Below are positions 8,250 through 16,137 of a stretch of 50,268 nucleotides of DNA, piece after piece. Positions within the stretch are counted from its first letter, which is position 1, and each line of letters opens with the position of its first letter. Origin of the DNA: JBIOJB01 sp044450465 (GTDB taxonomy: Bacteria > Chloroflexota > Dormibacteria > Dormibacterales > Dormibacteraceae); NCBI GenBank assembly GCA_044450465.1, contig JBIOJB010000004.1, positions 1-50,268 of the forward strand, read 5' to 3'. Position numbers and translations under genes: made by a program. The notes under the pieces are model-generated. The model was not told the DNA's origin. It was given only the letters and a program-made list of their open reading frames with translations, and searched no databases.

Positions 8250-8945
8250 ATGGAACCCAAAATCGTCGGCACCGTGATGCCCGTGCTCGAGTTGACCATG
8301 CAGCCGGGCGAGAAGGTCTTCGCCGAGTCGGGAGAGCTGGGTTGGATGTCGCTGGCGATCCAGATGCAGACGTCGACCTCAGCGGGTGGCCAGCAGGGGG
8401 GTTTCCTTGGCGCGTTGGGCCGCGCGGTGGCGGGCGGCACTCTGTTCATGACCGAGTACACGGCGGTTGGCGGGCCTGGTCTGCTTGCCTTCTCGGCCAA
8501 GCTGCCGGGCCAGATCCTCCCGATGGAGATCAGACCCGGGCAGGGTTACATGGTGCACAGGCACGGCTTCATGTGCGCGACCATCGGCGTCCAGTTCTCC
8601 ATCGGGTTTCAGCAGCGCCTCGGCGCCGGCATATTCGGCGGTACGGGCTTCCGCATGCAGCGTCTCCAGGGCCAGGGGCAGGCGTGGGTCGAGCTCCACG
8701 GCGAGGTCGTCCCTTACGACCTCCAGGCCGGCAACACGCTGCGTGTGCACCCGGGCCTGGTCGGGATGTACGAGGAGTCGGTTCAGTTCAGCATCACCAC
8801 GGTTCCTGGGATCCAAAACGCGCTGTTCGGCGGCTCGGGGCTCTTCCTGGCGACGCTCACTGGACCTGGCCGCGTCTGGCTGCAGTCGATGTCGATGCAG
8901 CACCTGGCCCACGCGATCCAGGAATACCTCCCAAAAGCGGGGTAG
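8250..8945 (+). CDS. AIM24 family protein (TIGR00266-like)
   Basis: 231 residues of the AIM24 beta-rich fold. The repeated glycine-rich strands, the phrase GELGWMS near residue 28, the loop GGFLGALGRAVAGG and the terminal GPGRVWLQSM segment are characteristic. The biochemical role of bacterial members is not established; they are often found near stress or membrane genes. There is no signal peptide. The ATG start has an AGAGGGA-type ribosome site. The GYD-domain gene follows after about 50 bases and may be in the same unit. Confidence 0.85.
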   Translation: MEPKIVGTVMPVLELTMQPGEKVFAESGELGWMSLAIQMQTSTSAGGQQGGFLGALGRAVAGGTLFMTEYTAVGGPGLLAFSAKLPGQILPMEIRPGQGYMVHRHGFMCATIGVQFSIGFQQRLGAGIFGGTGFRMQRLQGQGQAWVELHGEVVPYDLQAGNTLRVHPGLVGMYEESVQFSITTVPGIQNALFGGSGLFLATLTGPGRVWLQSMSMQHLAHAIQEYLPKAG

Positions 8946-8997
8946 CGGCCAAAGAAGGTGGCGGCCTTAATTTCATGAATTTGTTGGAGGGACAGTG

Positions 8998-9318
8998 ATG
9001 GCCAGGTACCTGATTCAGGGTTCGTACACGACTGAAGGCTTGAAGGGCGTGCTGAAGGAGGGCGGCACCGGCCGGCGCGCTGCCGTCGAGGCCGCGGTCA
9101 AGGCATTCGGAGGCAAGCTCGAGGCGTACTACTTCGCATTTGGGGAGAGTGACGTCTGCCTGATCGTCGACGGGCTCGACAACGTATCCGTCGCGGCGCT
9201 CTCGATGGGAATCGCGGCCACCGGCACGGCCACGGCCAGAACGACCGTCCTGCTGACGCCCGAGGAGATCGACGAGGCGAGCAAGAAGACGCTGAGCTTC
9301 CGGGCGCCTGGCCGCTGA
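8998..9318 (+). CDS. GYD domain-containing protein
   Basis: About 106 residues. The sequence begins ARYLIQGSYTTEGLKG and continues with GRRAAVEAAVKAFGGKLEAYYFAFGESDV, the standard GYD-domain pattern of a small ferredoxin-like fold. Function is unknown for the family. GGAGGGA lies 4 bases before the ATG; a GTG directly upstream at 8995 is the other possible start. The neighbours are the AIM24 and HAD genes, all rightward. Confidence 0.85.
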   Translation: MARYLIQGSYTTEGLKGVLKEGGTGRRAAVEAAVKAFGGKLEAYYFAFGESDVCLIVDGLDNVSVAALSMGIAATGTATARTTVLLTPEEIDEASKKTLSFRAPGR

Positions 9319-9343
9319 CCTCATCAGCTCACCTGATCGGGCC

Positions 9344-10006
9344 ATGGCAGACCGCTGGCTGACCTTCGACTGTTTCGGAACGCTGATCGACTGGCGCCAC
9401 GGCATCGGCACGACAGGTGAGCTGCTTTTCCCTGGCCGTGGGGCAGCCTTTCTAGAGGCCTACAGCGCCCTCGAAGCCGAGGTCGAATCGGAAGGTTCGT
9501 TTCGCCGTTATCGGGCCGTGCTGACCGAAACGACCCGTCGGGTCGCGCGGCAGCTCGGGCTGGAGCTGAAGGTGGACGACGCGACCGCGCTCGTCTCCAC
9601 TATTCCTTACTGGCCGTCGTTCTCCGATGTCGGCCCAGCTCTGCGCGAGCTGCGCCGAGCGGGTTGGAAGTGCGCGCTTCTCACCAACTGCGACCGCGAC
9701 ATCATCGCCCTGACACAGCGGCGCCTGCCCGTACCGTTCGACGCCGTCGTCACGGCCGAGGACGTGTCGGCCTACAAGCCGAACCCCGCGCACTTCCGCC
9801 TGTTCCAGTCCACGTTCGGTGCTTCGGCCGAGCACTGGATTCACGTCGCCCAGAGCTACTTCCACGACATCCGCCCGACGAGTGAGCTCGGCATCACCCG
9901 CATCTGGGTGAACCGGCAGGGTGAGAAGGACGATCCGTCCCTCGCCGATGCCGTGATGAGCGGGCTCGCCGAGCTCCCGGCGGCGGTGGCTCTGCTGGTT
10001 ACGTGA
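9344..10006 (+). CDS. HAD superfamily hydrolase (haloacid dehalogenase type II-like)
   Basis: 220 residues. Motif I is FDCFGTLIDW with the nucleophile Asp near residue 9. Motif II is in CALLTNCDRD (Asn-Cys after Thr), motif III is the Lys in SAYKPNPAHF, and motif IV is AQSYFHDIRPTSELG. The DCFGTLIDW form is that of L-2-haloacid dehalogenase-like enzymes, but substrate class cannot be read from the motifs. ATG start; the 3' end overlaps the convergent dapF-like gene by 8 bases. Confidence 0.85.
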   Translation: MADRWLTFDCFGTLIDWRHGIGTTGELLFPGRGAAFLEAYSALEAEVESEGSFRRYRAVLTETTRRVARQLGLELKVDDATALVSTIPYWPSFSDVGPALRELRRAGWKCALLTNCDRDIIALTQRRLPVPFDAVVTAEDVSAYKPNPAHFRLFQSTFGASAEHWIHVAQSYFHDIRPTSELGITRIWVNRQGEKDDPSLADAVMSGLAELPAAVALLVT

Positions 10007-10838
10007 AGTCGCCGAGGTCGACTTTCGCGCGATAGACCCGTCGTGCAGGACCTGACTGCACCAGGTTCCCACTCTGATCCTTCCGCACCATCAGGTCTCC
10101 TCCTGGCATCTGGATAGTGACCCGGTCACCGACCCGCCGCTCGCGCATGCACGCGGCGGCCACCGCGCTCGCGCTGGTCCCTGACGCGAGGGTGTAGCCG
10201 GCCCCGCGCTCCCAGATCTCGACCCGCACCCTGTCGCGATCGATCACCTCGCACAGCTGGACGTTCGTGCGCTCAGGGAAAGCCGGATGACGCTCGAGGT
10301 GCGGGCCGAGCTCCATGCAGCGCGCCATGGTCACCGCCTCGCCGAAGACCACGCAGTGAGGGTTGCCCACCGAGACCAGCACGGCCTCCACAGTGCCTGC
10401 CGGCGTCTCGAGCTCAACCCTGACCGGCTCCCCATCGAACAACGCCGGCAGGTCGGCGGCCTTGAAGGAAGGGCGGCCGATCTCCACCTCGGTCGTCACC
10501 TCGGACCCGTGGCGTGCGATCACCAAGACACGGTTGGCTCGGTCGACCGTCCGAAGCTCAAATCGGTCCGGGGCGCCGTGCTCCAGCACGGCGTGCGCCG
10601 CGGTGATGCGGAGGCCGTTCCCGCTCTTCTGGGCCTCAGAGCGATCCGGGTTGAAGATGCGCACCGACATCGCTGCTGGGTCGAAGGCCAGGAGACCGTC
10701 TGAACCGAGTCCAAGGTGTCGGTCGCAAAGGGCGGGAAGGACGGCGACGAGCTCGTCGAGTGGGCCGGGCAAATCGAGCACCAGGTAGTCATTGCCGAGG
10801 GCCTGGTACTTGATCAGCTCGACCATGCACAGAATCAT
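9999..10838 (-). CDS. dapF: DapF-like epimerase with both catalytic cysteines replaced by serine
   Basis: 279 residues with the two-domain DapF fold: GNDYLVLD near residue 15, NPDRSEAQ, GNGLR, SVGNPHCVVF and ERTNVQ all match diaminopimelate epimerase, the enzyme that makes meso-DAP for lysine and peptidoglycan. However, the first catalytic Cys (CGNG in the family) is Ser72 in KSGNGLR, and the second (CGTG) is Ser219 in TLASGTSASA; the family GET before the second site is GYT. Codons AGC and TCA read clearly as serine. It may act on another substrate, work by another acid/base pair, or be inactive. ATG 10838 has GGGA upstream; ATG 10826 is possible. Confidence 0.8.
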   Translation of the reverse strand: MILCMVELIKYQALGNDYLVLDLPGPLDELVAVLPALCDRHLGLGSDGLLAFDPAAMSVRIFNPDRSEAQKSGNGLRITAAHAVLEHGAPDRFELRTVDRANRVLVIARHGSEVTTEVEIGRPSFKAADLPALFDGEPVRVELETPAGTVEAVLVSVGNPHCVVFGEAVTMARCMELGPHLERHPAFPERTNVQLCEVIDRDRVRVEIWERGAGYTLASGTSASAVAAACMRERRVGDRVTIQMPGGDLMVRKDQSGNLVQSGPARRVYRAKVDLGDFT

Positions 10839-10869
10839 GGGGAATTCCCGCAGCCAGGCGGAGGTTGGC

Positions 10870-11090
10870 TAGAATTGATCGCCTATGCGGGACATCACCT
10901 GGCCTGCCCAGCGCTTGGTTCACACTCCGGCCTGCTTCTGTAGCTGACCCGGGGGCTTCCTCCTGGGCTGATGCGGCCCTGAGGGCCCCGGGATACCGTC
11001 CCTCCGCTCGCGCTCGAAGGCGCGCCCGGTCGGGCGAGGCGATCGATTCGAACCGTTTCGAGCTTGTATTTCGAGTTGGAGGATTGGGAG
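10870..11090 (+). promoter_or_regulatory. Putative -10 element and ~200 nt leader of the rhodanese operon
   Basis: TAGAAT at 10870-10875 is the same hexamer that precedes tRNA-Trp in this window. From there to the start at 11091 is about 210 bases with several GC-rich inverted segments (for example GCCCTGAGGGC near 10976) and no ORF with a ribosome site. I compared it by eye with SAM-type riboswitches and found no convincing core. It may be a structured leader. Confidence 0.35.
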
Positions 11091-11933
11091 TTGGGCTCAT
11101 CGACACAGACAAGCGCACTGGTGACCACCGAGTGGGTGTCCAGTCACGCCCGTGATCAGGGCGTCCGGTTGGTCGAGGTCGACGTCGACCCGAGTGTTTA
11201 TGCGACCGGTCACATCGACGGCGCCGCGGGCTGGAACTGGCGGCGTGATCTCCAGGACCAAGTCAACCGCGATATTGCGAGCAAGGACGCGCTTGCCGGC
11301 CTCCTCGGTCGAACGGGCATCACGCCGCGAACGACGATCGTCCTCTACGGAGACAACAACAACTGGTTCGCCGCCTATGCGTACTGGGCGCTCAAGTACT
11401 ACGGCCATGACAAGGTTCATCTGGTGGACGGCGGCCGCGTCAAGTGGGAGAAGGAAGGCCGGCCGTACGCGACGGACATCCCGAGCTACCCGGCGACCAA
11501 GTACGAGTTCAAAGCAAGTCCCGACGAGAGCATCCGCGCTTACCGAGATCACGTTCAGTCGAGACTTGGCAAGGCGGGCCTGGTCGACGTCCGATCGCCC
11601 AAGGAGTACTCAGGCGAGCTGCTTGCTCCGGAGAACCTGCCGCAGGAGGGAGCTCAGCGTGGCGGCCACATCCCGACGGCGGTCAGCATCCCGTGGGGCA
11701 CTGCGGTCAACACCGAGGACGGCACATTCAAGTCGGTTGACCAGCTGAAGGAGATCTATGGTGGCAACGGCATCACGCCCGCCAAGGACGTGATCGCCTA
11801 CTGCCGAATTGGCGAGCGCTCCGCGCACACGTGGTTCGTGCTGAAAGAGCTGCTGGGATATCCAGACGTCAGGAATTACGACGGATCGTGGACCGAGTGG
11901 GGGAGCTCCATTCGCGTCCCCATCGAGAAGTGA
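11091..11933 (+). CDS. Thiosulfate/3-mercaptopyruvate sulfurtransferase (two-domain rhodanese)
   Basis: About 280 residues with two rhodanese domains. The N-terminal inactive domain includes LVEVDVDPSVYATGHIDGA and VLYGDNNNWFAAYAYW. The C-terminal domain includes LVDVRSPKEYSG, GGHIPTAVSIPWG and the active-site loop AYCRIGERSAHTWF with the persulfide-carrying Cys. It transfers sulfane sulfur from thiosulfate or mercaptopyruvate to a thiol acceptor. TTG 11091 is chosen because GGAGGA lies 7 bases before it; a TTG at 11064 lacks a site. Thioredoxin-like and DUF4395 genes follow, a coupled sulfur/redox operon. Confidence 0.92.
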   Translation: MGSSTQTSALVTTEWVSSHARDQGVRLVEVDVDPSVYATGHIDGAAGWNWRRDLQDQVNRDIASKDALAGLLGRTGITPRTTIVLYGDNNNWFAAYAYWALKYYGHDKVHLVDGGRVKWEKEGRPYATDIPSYPATKYEFKASPDESIRAYRDHVQSRLGKAGLVDVRSPKEYSGELLAPENLPQEGAQRGGHIPTAVSIPWGTAVNTEDGTFKSVDQLKEIYGGNGITPAKDVIAYCRIGERSAHTWFVLKELLGYPDVRNYDGSWTEWGSSIRVPIEK

Positions 11934-11935
11934 GC

Positions 11936-12400
11936 GTGGCCACCAGGTTCGTAGACCACTCGGCGCTCAAGGTCAACCAGACCGGGATCGTGGCGACAGT
12001 CCTCGTCGCGTTCGTGGGAAGCGCCTACTGGCGGCCGGTACTCGTGCTGATCCCGCTGCTCGCCGTGGTGCTGCTGCTCGGCACTTTCGCGCCTAACCTC
12101 GCACTCTTCAAGCAGCTTTACTTCAAAGTTCTCAAGCCCGCGGGGATCGTCAAGCCGCGACCGGTCCAGGACCGCCCCGAACCGCACAACTTCGCCCAGG
12201 GCATGGGCGGAGTAGTTCTTGCCATCTCGTCCCTGTTTCTCTACCTCAGTGCTCCGACGTATGGATCGACAGCTTTGGTCATCGCGCTGGCGATCGCGCT
12301 CCTCGTCGCGATTCTTGCTTTCGTCAACCTCGCCTTCGGCTACTGCCTCGGCTGCCAGATCTACTACCAGCTCGGCAGACGGGGATTGATTCGAGCGTGA
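11936..12400 (+). CDS. DUF4395 family membrane protein
   Basis: About 154 residues starting at GTG 11936, two bases after the rhodanese stop. Three to four transmembrane helices (about 20-55, 95-112, 115-135 of this start) and a C-terminal CLGCQIYY motif placed right after a membrane segment are the DUF4395 signature. DUF4395 genes typically sit with rhodanese and thioredoxin genes, suggesting membrane handling of sulfur or disulfide; the chemistry is unknown. The CxxC sits at the membrane edge and is a plausible redox or persulfide relay. Confidence 0.85.
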   Translation: MATRFVDHSALKVNQTGIVATVLVAFVGSAYWRPVLVLIPLLAVVLLLGTFAPNLALFKQLYFKVLKPAGIVKPRPVQDRPEPHNFAQGMGGVVLAISSLFLYLSAPTYGSTALVIALAIALLVAILAFVNLAFGYCLGCQIYYQLGRRGLIRA

Positions 12401-12807
12401 GCGCGCAGTTGTTGGCGCTGGCGGCGGCGGGCGGGGTCGTGCTCGCGGCCGCCCTGTTCGAGAGGATCCGCGCCCGGCGCGCGCGCAACCGCGTGCTTGG
12501 CGCCAAGCTGGCGCCGGCGGGCGAGCCATACATCCTCTACTTCACCGGCGAAGGGTGCACCGTCTGCCGCACGCACCAGGAACCGGCTCTCGCCAAACTG
12601 GGCGCAATCCGCATCGACAAGGTCGACGCCATCGAGGAGAAGGCCCTGGCCGAGCGGTTCCAGGTCTACACCCTGCCGACGACCGTCGTGATGTCGGCAG
12701 GCGGCAGCGCCCTGCACGTCAACTACGGCTATGCGCCGGCGCCTAAGCTCGAGCGCCAGCTGATCGAGGCTCGCGCCGCGCGCGTGGGAGCTCCCGCCCC
12801 CGCCTGA
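12397..12807 (+). CDS. Membrane-anchored thioredoxin-like protein
   Basis: 136 residues. An N-terminal hydrophobic helix (about 3-20) is followed by a basic stretch and a thioredoxin fold: ILYFTGEGCTVCRTHQ holds the CTVC active site, and TLPTTVV contains the cis-proline. The tail is Ala/Pro-rich. GTGA overlap with the DUF4395 gene shows translational coupling. It probably reduces or transfers sulfur from the rhodanese persulfide, an inference from the operon. Confidence 0.88.
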   Translation: MSAQLLALAAAGGVVLAAALFERIRARRARNRVLGAKLAPAGEPYILYFTGEGCTVCRTHQEPALAKLGAIRIDKVDAIEEKALAERFQVYTLPTTVVMSAGGSALHVNYGYAPAPKLERQLIEARAARVGAPAPA

Positions 12808-12840
12808 CCGTTGTACTCGCAGTCGATATCCTTGGCCGCG

Positions 12841-14106
12841 GTGAGGATTTCGCTCAGGAAAGGCCCCCTTATCGCGATCCTGGTGCTTATCACCGCCGCG
12901 TGCGGGCAGTCCGCGCCCGCTCAGCAACCCGACATTCTTTTGGGAGCGATATATCCGCTGAGCGGGCCTCAGGCACCCGGGGGTAAAGAGGAGCTGGCCG
13001 GAGTGGAGGCCGCGCTGCAGATCGCCGAGGAGCGCGGCGCCCCGAGGATCAGGCTTCAGGTCGTTGACGCCACCACTCCTGCCGCGGCGGCCGCCGCTGT
13101 CGACGCGCTGGTGCGCGACTATCACGTGCCGGCGATCCTCGGCACCTATGGCAGCACGCTTTCGACCGCCGCCTCCGCCCGAGCCGAGGCGCTGAAGACC
13201 GTCTACTGGGAGACGGGAGCGGTTGCCGACCCGATCACGGCCCAGAGGCGCTACGTGTTCCGGACGGTCGCCACCGGAAGCGCGCTCGGACACATGGCGG
13301 TGCAGTTCACGCACGACGTGCTCGTGCCGCAGTTGAAGCTCGCCTCGGCGCGCGCGGCGATCGTTCGCGTCAACGACGTCTACGGACGCTCGGTCGGGGG
13401 AGGCGAGCAAGAGCTCGCTGGCGCGCTCGGCATCAACGTCGTCGACGTCATCGAGTACGACCCGAACGCGTTCGACGCCGGCGCCATCGCATCGGGTCTC
13501 GCGGCGGATCGTGCTGATTTCCTCTGGGACGTGAGCTACCTGGATGACGGGGTCGCGATCTGGAAGGCGGTGCTGAGTCAGAAGGTGCCGATCAAGGGCG
13601 CGGTCGGGACCAGCTCGGCTTTCTGCATGCCCCTGTTCGGGCAGCTCCTTGGTGCAGGAGCCGTCGGCGTCTACGCTGCGGACAAGCCGGATGCCAACAT
13701 CAGCGCCGCTGCGCTCTCGCCGTCAGGCGCGGCTCTGCTCGCCGACGCGCACGCGGTCTACGCGAGGGACAACGGGCAAGCGGCGATGGACATTCCGGCG
13801 GTGGCCGGCTTCGTCGGCGGCTGGGCGCTCTTTCATGACGCGCTCAGCAGCATGAGCGGACCGATCACCGCGGAGACCATCCGCACGGCCGCGCTTCGGG
13901 TTGATGTGCCGGTGGGAAACAGCATCAATGGAGGCGGCGTGAAGTTCGGTCCGGAGGGCGCGCTCGACGAGGGCCAGAACGAGAGGGCGTCGGCGGTCGT
14001 CGGCCAGTGGCAGGCGGTGGGCGTCATGAAGGTCGTCTACCCGGCCGCCTTCGCGACCGCAGCACCATCCTTCCTACCGCCGCCGCTCGGACAGATGGCC
14101 GGCTGA
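12841..14106 (+). CDS. ABC transporter substrate-binding lipoprotein, Leu/Ile/Val (type 1 periplasmic) family
   Basis: About 421 residues from GTG 12841. This start gives a clean lipoprotein signal (MRISLRKG, a hydrophobic core and the lipobox LITAAC), whereas the more upstream TTG 12811 would bury it. The mature part matches branched-chain amino-acid binding proteins: LLGAIYPLSGP, then VPAILGTYGSTLS and VNDVYGRSVGGGEQ. No permease or ATPase gene is adjacent, so it is an orphan binding protein here. It is followed by a hairpin and the second structured repeat. Confidence 0.88.
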   Translation: MRISLRKGPLIAILVLITAACGQSAPAQQPDILLGAIYPLSGPQAPGGKEELAGVEAALQIAEERGAPRIRLQVVDATTPAAAAAAVDALVRDYHVPAILGTYGSTLSTAASARAEALKTVYWETGAVADPITAQRRYVFRTVATGSALGHMAVQFTHDVLVPQLKLASARAAIVRVNDVYGRSVGGGEQELAGALGINVVDVIEYDPNAFDAGAIASGLAADRADFLWDVSYLDDGVAIWKAVLSQKVPIKGAVGTSSAFCMPLFGQLLGAGAVGVYAADKPDANISAAALSPSGAALLADAHAVYARDNGQAAMDIPAVAGFVGGWALFHDALSSMSGPITAETIRTAALRVDVPVGNSINGGGVKFGPEGALDEGQNERASAVVGQWQAVGVMKVVYPAAFATAAPSFLPPPLGQMAG

Positions 14107-14119
14107 GCTGAGGGGGCTC

Positions 14120-14141
14120 TAGGCCGGATTTACCCCGGCCC
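14120..14141 (+). terminator. Hairpin after the binding-protein gene
   Basis: AGGCCGG and CCGGCCCT form a 6-bp GC stem around ATTTACC within 20 bases of the stop. It resembles the first hairpin of the structured repeat that begins at 14150. Confidence 0.45.
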
Positions 14142-14149
14142 TTGTCGAA

Positions 14150-14280
14150 TAGAAGCGAGCGTTGTGCATCGGCCGGATTCACTCCGGCCGTGCTGATGGC
14201 AAGCCACCTATCCAAACGCCTCCTGGCACGGTGCACGAGAGGAGGGGGTTCCGCGGGGGAGGACATCTGTCCTCACCCGC
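14150..14280 (+). repeat. Structured intergenic repeat, copy 2
   Basis: Same element as 4228-4360: TAGA-GC-AGCGT start, hairpin CGGCCGGA/TCCGGCCG, AAACGCCTCC, GAGAGGAGGGGGT and the closing hairpin around GAGGACATCTGTCCTC. Here it lies between convergent genes and runs to within 4 bases of the acetyltransferase stop. In both copies the same strand follows the 3' end of a rightward gene. Confidence 0.7.
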
Positions 14281-14283
14281 GCT

Positions 14284-14796
14284 TTAGTCCAGGCCCAGCT
14301 GGACCAGGGTGATGTCCATCCAGCGGTCGAACTTGTGCGCGGCGTGCCGAATCGTGCCGACCACCTCGAAACCGAGGCGCGAGTGCAGGGCCAGGCCGGC
14401 GCGGTTGTCCGTCGCGACGGTGGCCACGATCGTGCGATAGCCGAGACCCTTGGCCTCTTTGATGATCGCTTTCAACAGGGCCAGGCCGATGCCACGACCC
14501 TGGTGGACAGGGTCCACATAAACGAGATCCTCGACGACGTCAAATCCACGCTGCTTCCAGGGAAAGAGGCGGGCCCAGCCGATCACCCCCGTCTCGTCGA
14601 CGCAAACGAGCAGCTGCGACCGCTTGCCGTGGGCCTCCCACCAGGCCGCGGCCTCTTCGGTGTCGAGCGGCTCTGAGTCGATCGTGGCGAACGTCTGGTT
14701 GACAGCCCAGTTGTACAAACCGACGATGGCCTGGAGGTCGTCGTGGGTCGCCGGCCTGATCGTGAACCCCTTGGTCGCCTTGGCCATCTCGACCAT
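14284..14796 (-). CDS. GNAT family N-acetyltransferase (phosphinothricin acetyltransferase-like)
   Basis: About 170 residues from ATG 14796 (ATG 14787 is also possible). The sequence starts FTIRPATHDDLQAIVGLYNW, has VEDLVYVDPVHQGRGIGLALL (the acetyl-CoA pyrophosphate loop QGRGIG) and ends with the GTIRHAAHKFDRW pattern of the Pat/Bar-like GNAT branch. These enzymes acetylate small amines; the substrate is unknown here. The open frame continues upstream to 15321, but that part is antisense to the aminotransferase gene and is not counted. Its promoter region is shared with the divergent aminotransferase. Confidence 0.88.
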   Translation of the reverse strand: MVEMAKATKGFTIRPATHDDLQAIVGLYNWAVNQTFATIDSEPLDTEEAAAWWEAHGKRSQLLVCVDETGVIGWARLFPWKQRGFDVVEDLVYVDPVHQGRGIGLALLKAIIKEAKGLGYRTIVATVATDNRAGLALHSRLGFEVVGTIRHAAHKFDRWMDITLVQLGLD

Positions 14797-14865
14797 TATG
14801 GCGGGCGCATTTTGAAGGCACCGACGGACCGCTCGCGACGGAACCGCGCGGCGCGCTCTGGTAAG

Positions 14866-16137
14866 TTGCCGAACGTGAAGCCCGAGATCCGCACGCCGCT
14901 CCCGGGTCCGAAAGCTGCGGCGCTGATCGCTCGCGACTCCCTCGCCATGTCTCCCAGCTTTACGCGTGTCTACCCCTTCGTCATGGACCACGGGCAGGGT
15001 TGCTGGGTCACAGACGTCGACGGAAACACGTTCCTGGACTTCACAGCCGGAATTGCGGTTGTCACCACCGGTCATTCGCACCCAAAGGTGGTGGCCGCCA
15101 TCGAGAGTCAGGCCCACCGCTTCCTGCACATGTCTGGAACCGACTTCTACTACAGCTCCGAGATCGAGCTGGCGGAGCGGCTTCAGCAGAAGATCATGCC
15201 GGGCACCGATTCCAGGGTCTTCTTCACCAACTCTGGCGCGGAGGCGATTGAGGGGGCGATGAAGCTCGCGCGCTTCGCGACGGGCCGGCCTAGCTATATC
15301 GCATTCATCGGAGGGTTCCACGGCCGGACGTTCGGCGCGCTCTCTCTCACCGCATCGAAGGCCAGCCAGCGGCGCCGATTCGCGCCGCTCCTCTCATCCG
15401 TCTTTCACGCACCGTTTCCATCCGCGGCGCGCGGGGTGACGACGGACGAGACGATGGCCCGGATCGAGGAGCTGTTTGCCACGGTCGCACCGCCTGAGAG
15501 CGTGGCGGCCGTCTTCGTTGAGCCCATCCAGGGTGAGGGTGGCTACCTCGTGCCGCCCGACGATTTCCTTCCTCGCCTGCGAGAGATCACCCACAAACAC
15601 GGGATCCTGTTGGTGGCGGACGAGGTCCAGTCCGGGATGGGACGGACGGGGCACATGATCGCCTTCGAGCATTGGGGGGTCGAGCCGGACGTCGTCTGCC
15701 TGGCCAAGGGCATCGCCTCCGGGCTGCCGCTTGGCGCTTTCGTCGCGAAGGCCGAGCAGATGAGCTGGCCACCTGGGTCGCATGGCAGCACCTTCGGCGG
15801 CAACCCGGTGGCGTGCGCGGCGGGCCTCGCCACCCTCGACCTCATCGAGGAAGGGCTCATGGAGAATGCGGCTCGGGTGGGCGCGATTCTTCAGGACGGC
15901 CTGCGAGAGATCGCCGCGGCCCACGACCAGGTCACGGACGTCCGCGGGCTCGGGTTGATGCTGGCCCTCGAGTTCAAAACGCCGGAGCATGCTGCGCGCC
16001 TGGTGCAGACGGCCTTTGAGCACGGGCTCCTTCTCCTGACCGCGGGCTCGCGTGCCGTACGCATCAGCCCTCCTCTCGTGCTGGACCCGGACGAGGCCGC
16101 CACCGGGCTCGAGATCATCGCCTCAGCCCTGGACTGA
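14866..16137 (+). CDS. Class III PLP-dependent aminotransferase (4-aminobutyrate/acetylornithine aminotransferase family)
   Basis: About 423 residues. HSHPKVVAAIE, FTNSGAEAIEGAMKLAR, FIGGFHGRTFGALS, EPIQGEGGY, LLVADEVQSGMGRTG with the PLP-pairing Asp, and the Schiff-base Lys in CLAKGIASGLPLG are all present. Among class III enzymes the sequence is closest in feel to GABA aminotransferase, but acetylornithine or other omega-amino substrates cannot be excluded. TTG 14866 or GTG 14875 is the likely start because the longer frame runs through the divergent gene. Its 3' end overlaps the convergent lipoprotein gene by 15 bases. Confidence 0.9.
   Translation: MPNVKPEIRTPLPGPKAAALIARDSLAMSPSFTRVYPFVMDHGQGCWVTDVDGNTFLDFTAGIAVVTTGHSHPKVVAAIESQAHRFLHMSGTDFYYSSEIELAERLQQKIMPGTDSRVFFTNSGAEAIEGAMKLARFATGRPSYIAFIGGFHGRTFGALSLTASKASQRRRFAPLLSSVFHAPFPSAARGVTTDETMARIEELFATVAPPESVAAVFVEPIQGEGGYLVPPDDFLPRLREITHKHGILLVADEVQSGMGRTGHMIAFEHWGVEPDVVCLAKGIASGLPLGAFVAKAEQMSWPPGSHGSTFGGNPVACAAGLATLDLIEEGLMENAARVGAILQDGLREIAAAHDQVTDVRGLGLMLALEFKTPEHAARLVQTAFEHGLLLLTAGSRAVRISPPLVLDPDEAATGLEIIASALD

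Noticed and set aside
10885..11060. SAM-type riboswitch before the rhodanese gene
   Set aside because: The conserved core bases and kink-turn pattern could not be found by eye; kept only as an unnamed leader.
14797..15321. Upstream extension of the acetyltransferase frame
   Set aside because: It is antisense to the well-supported aminotransferase and has no domain of its own.
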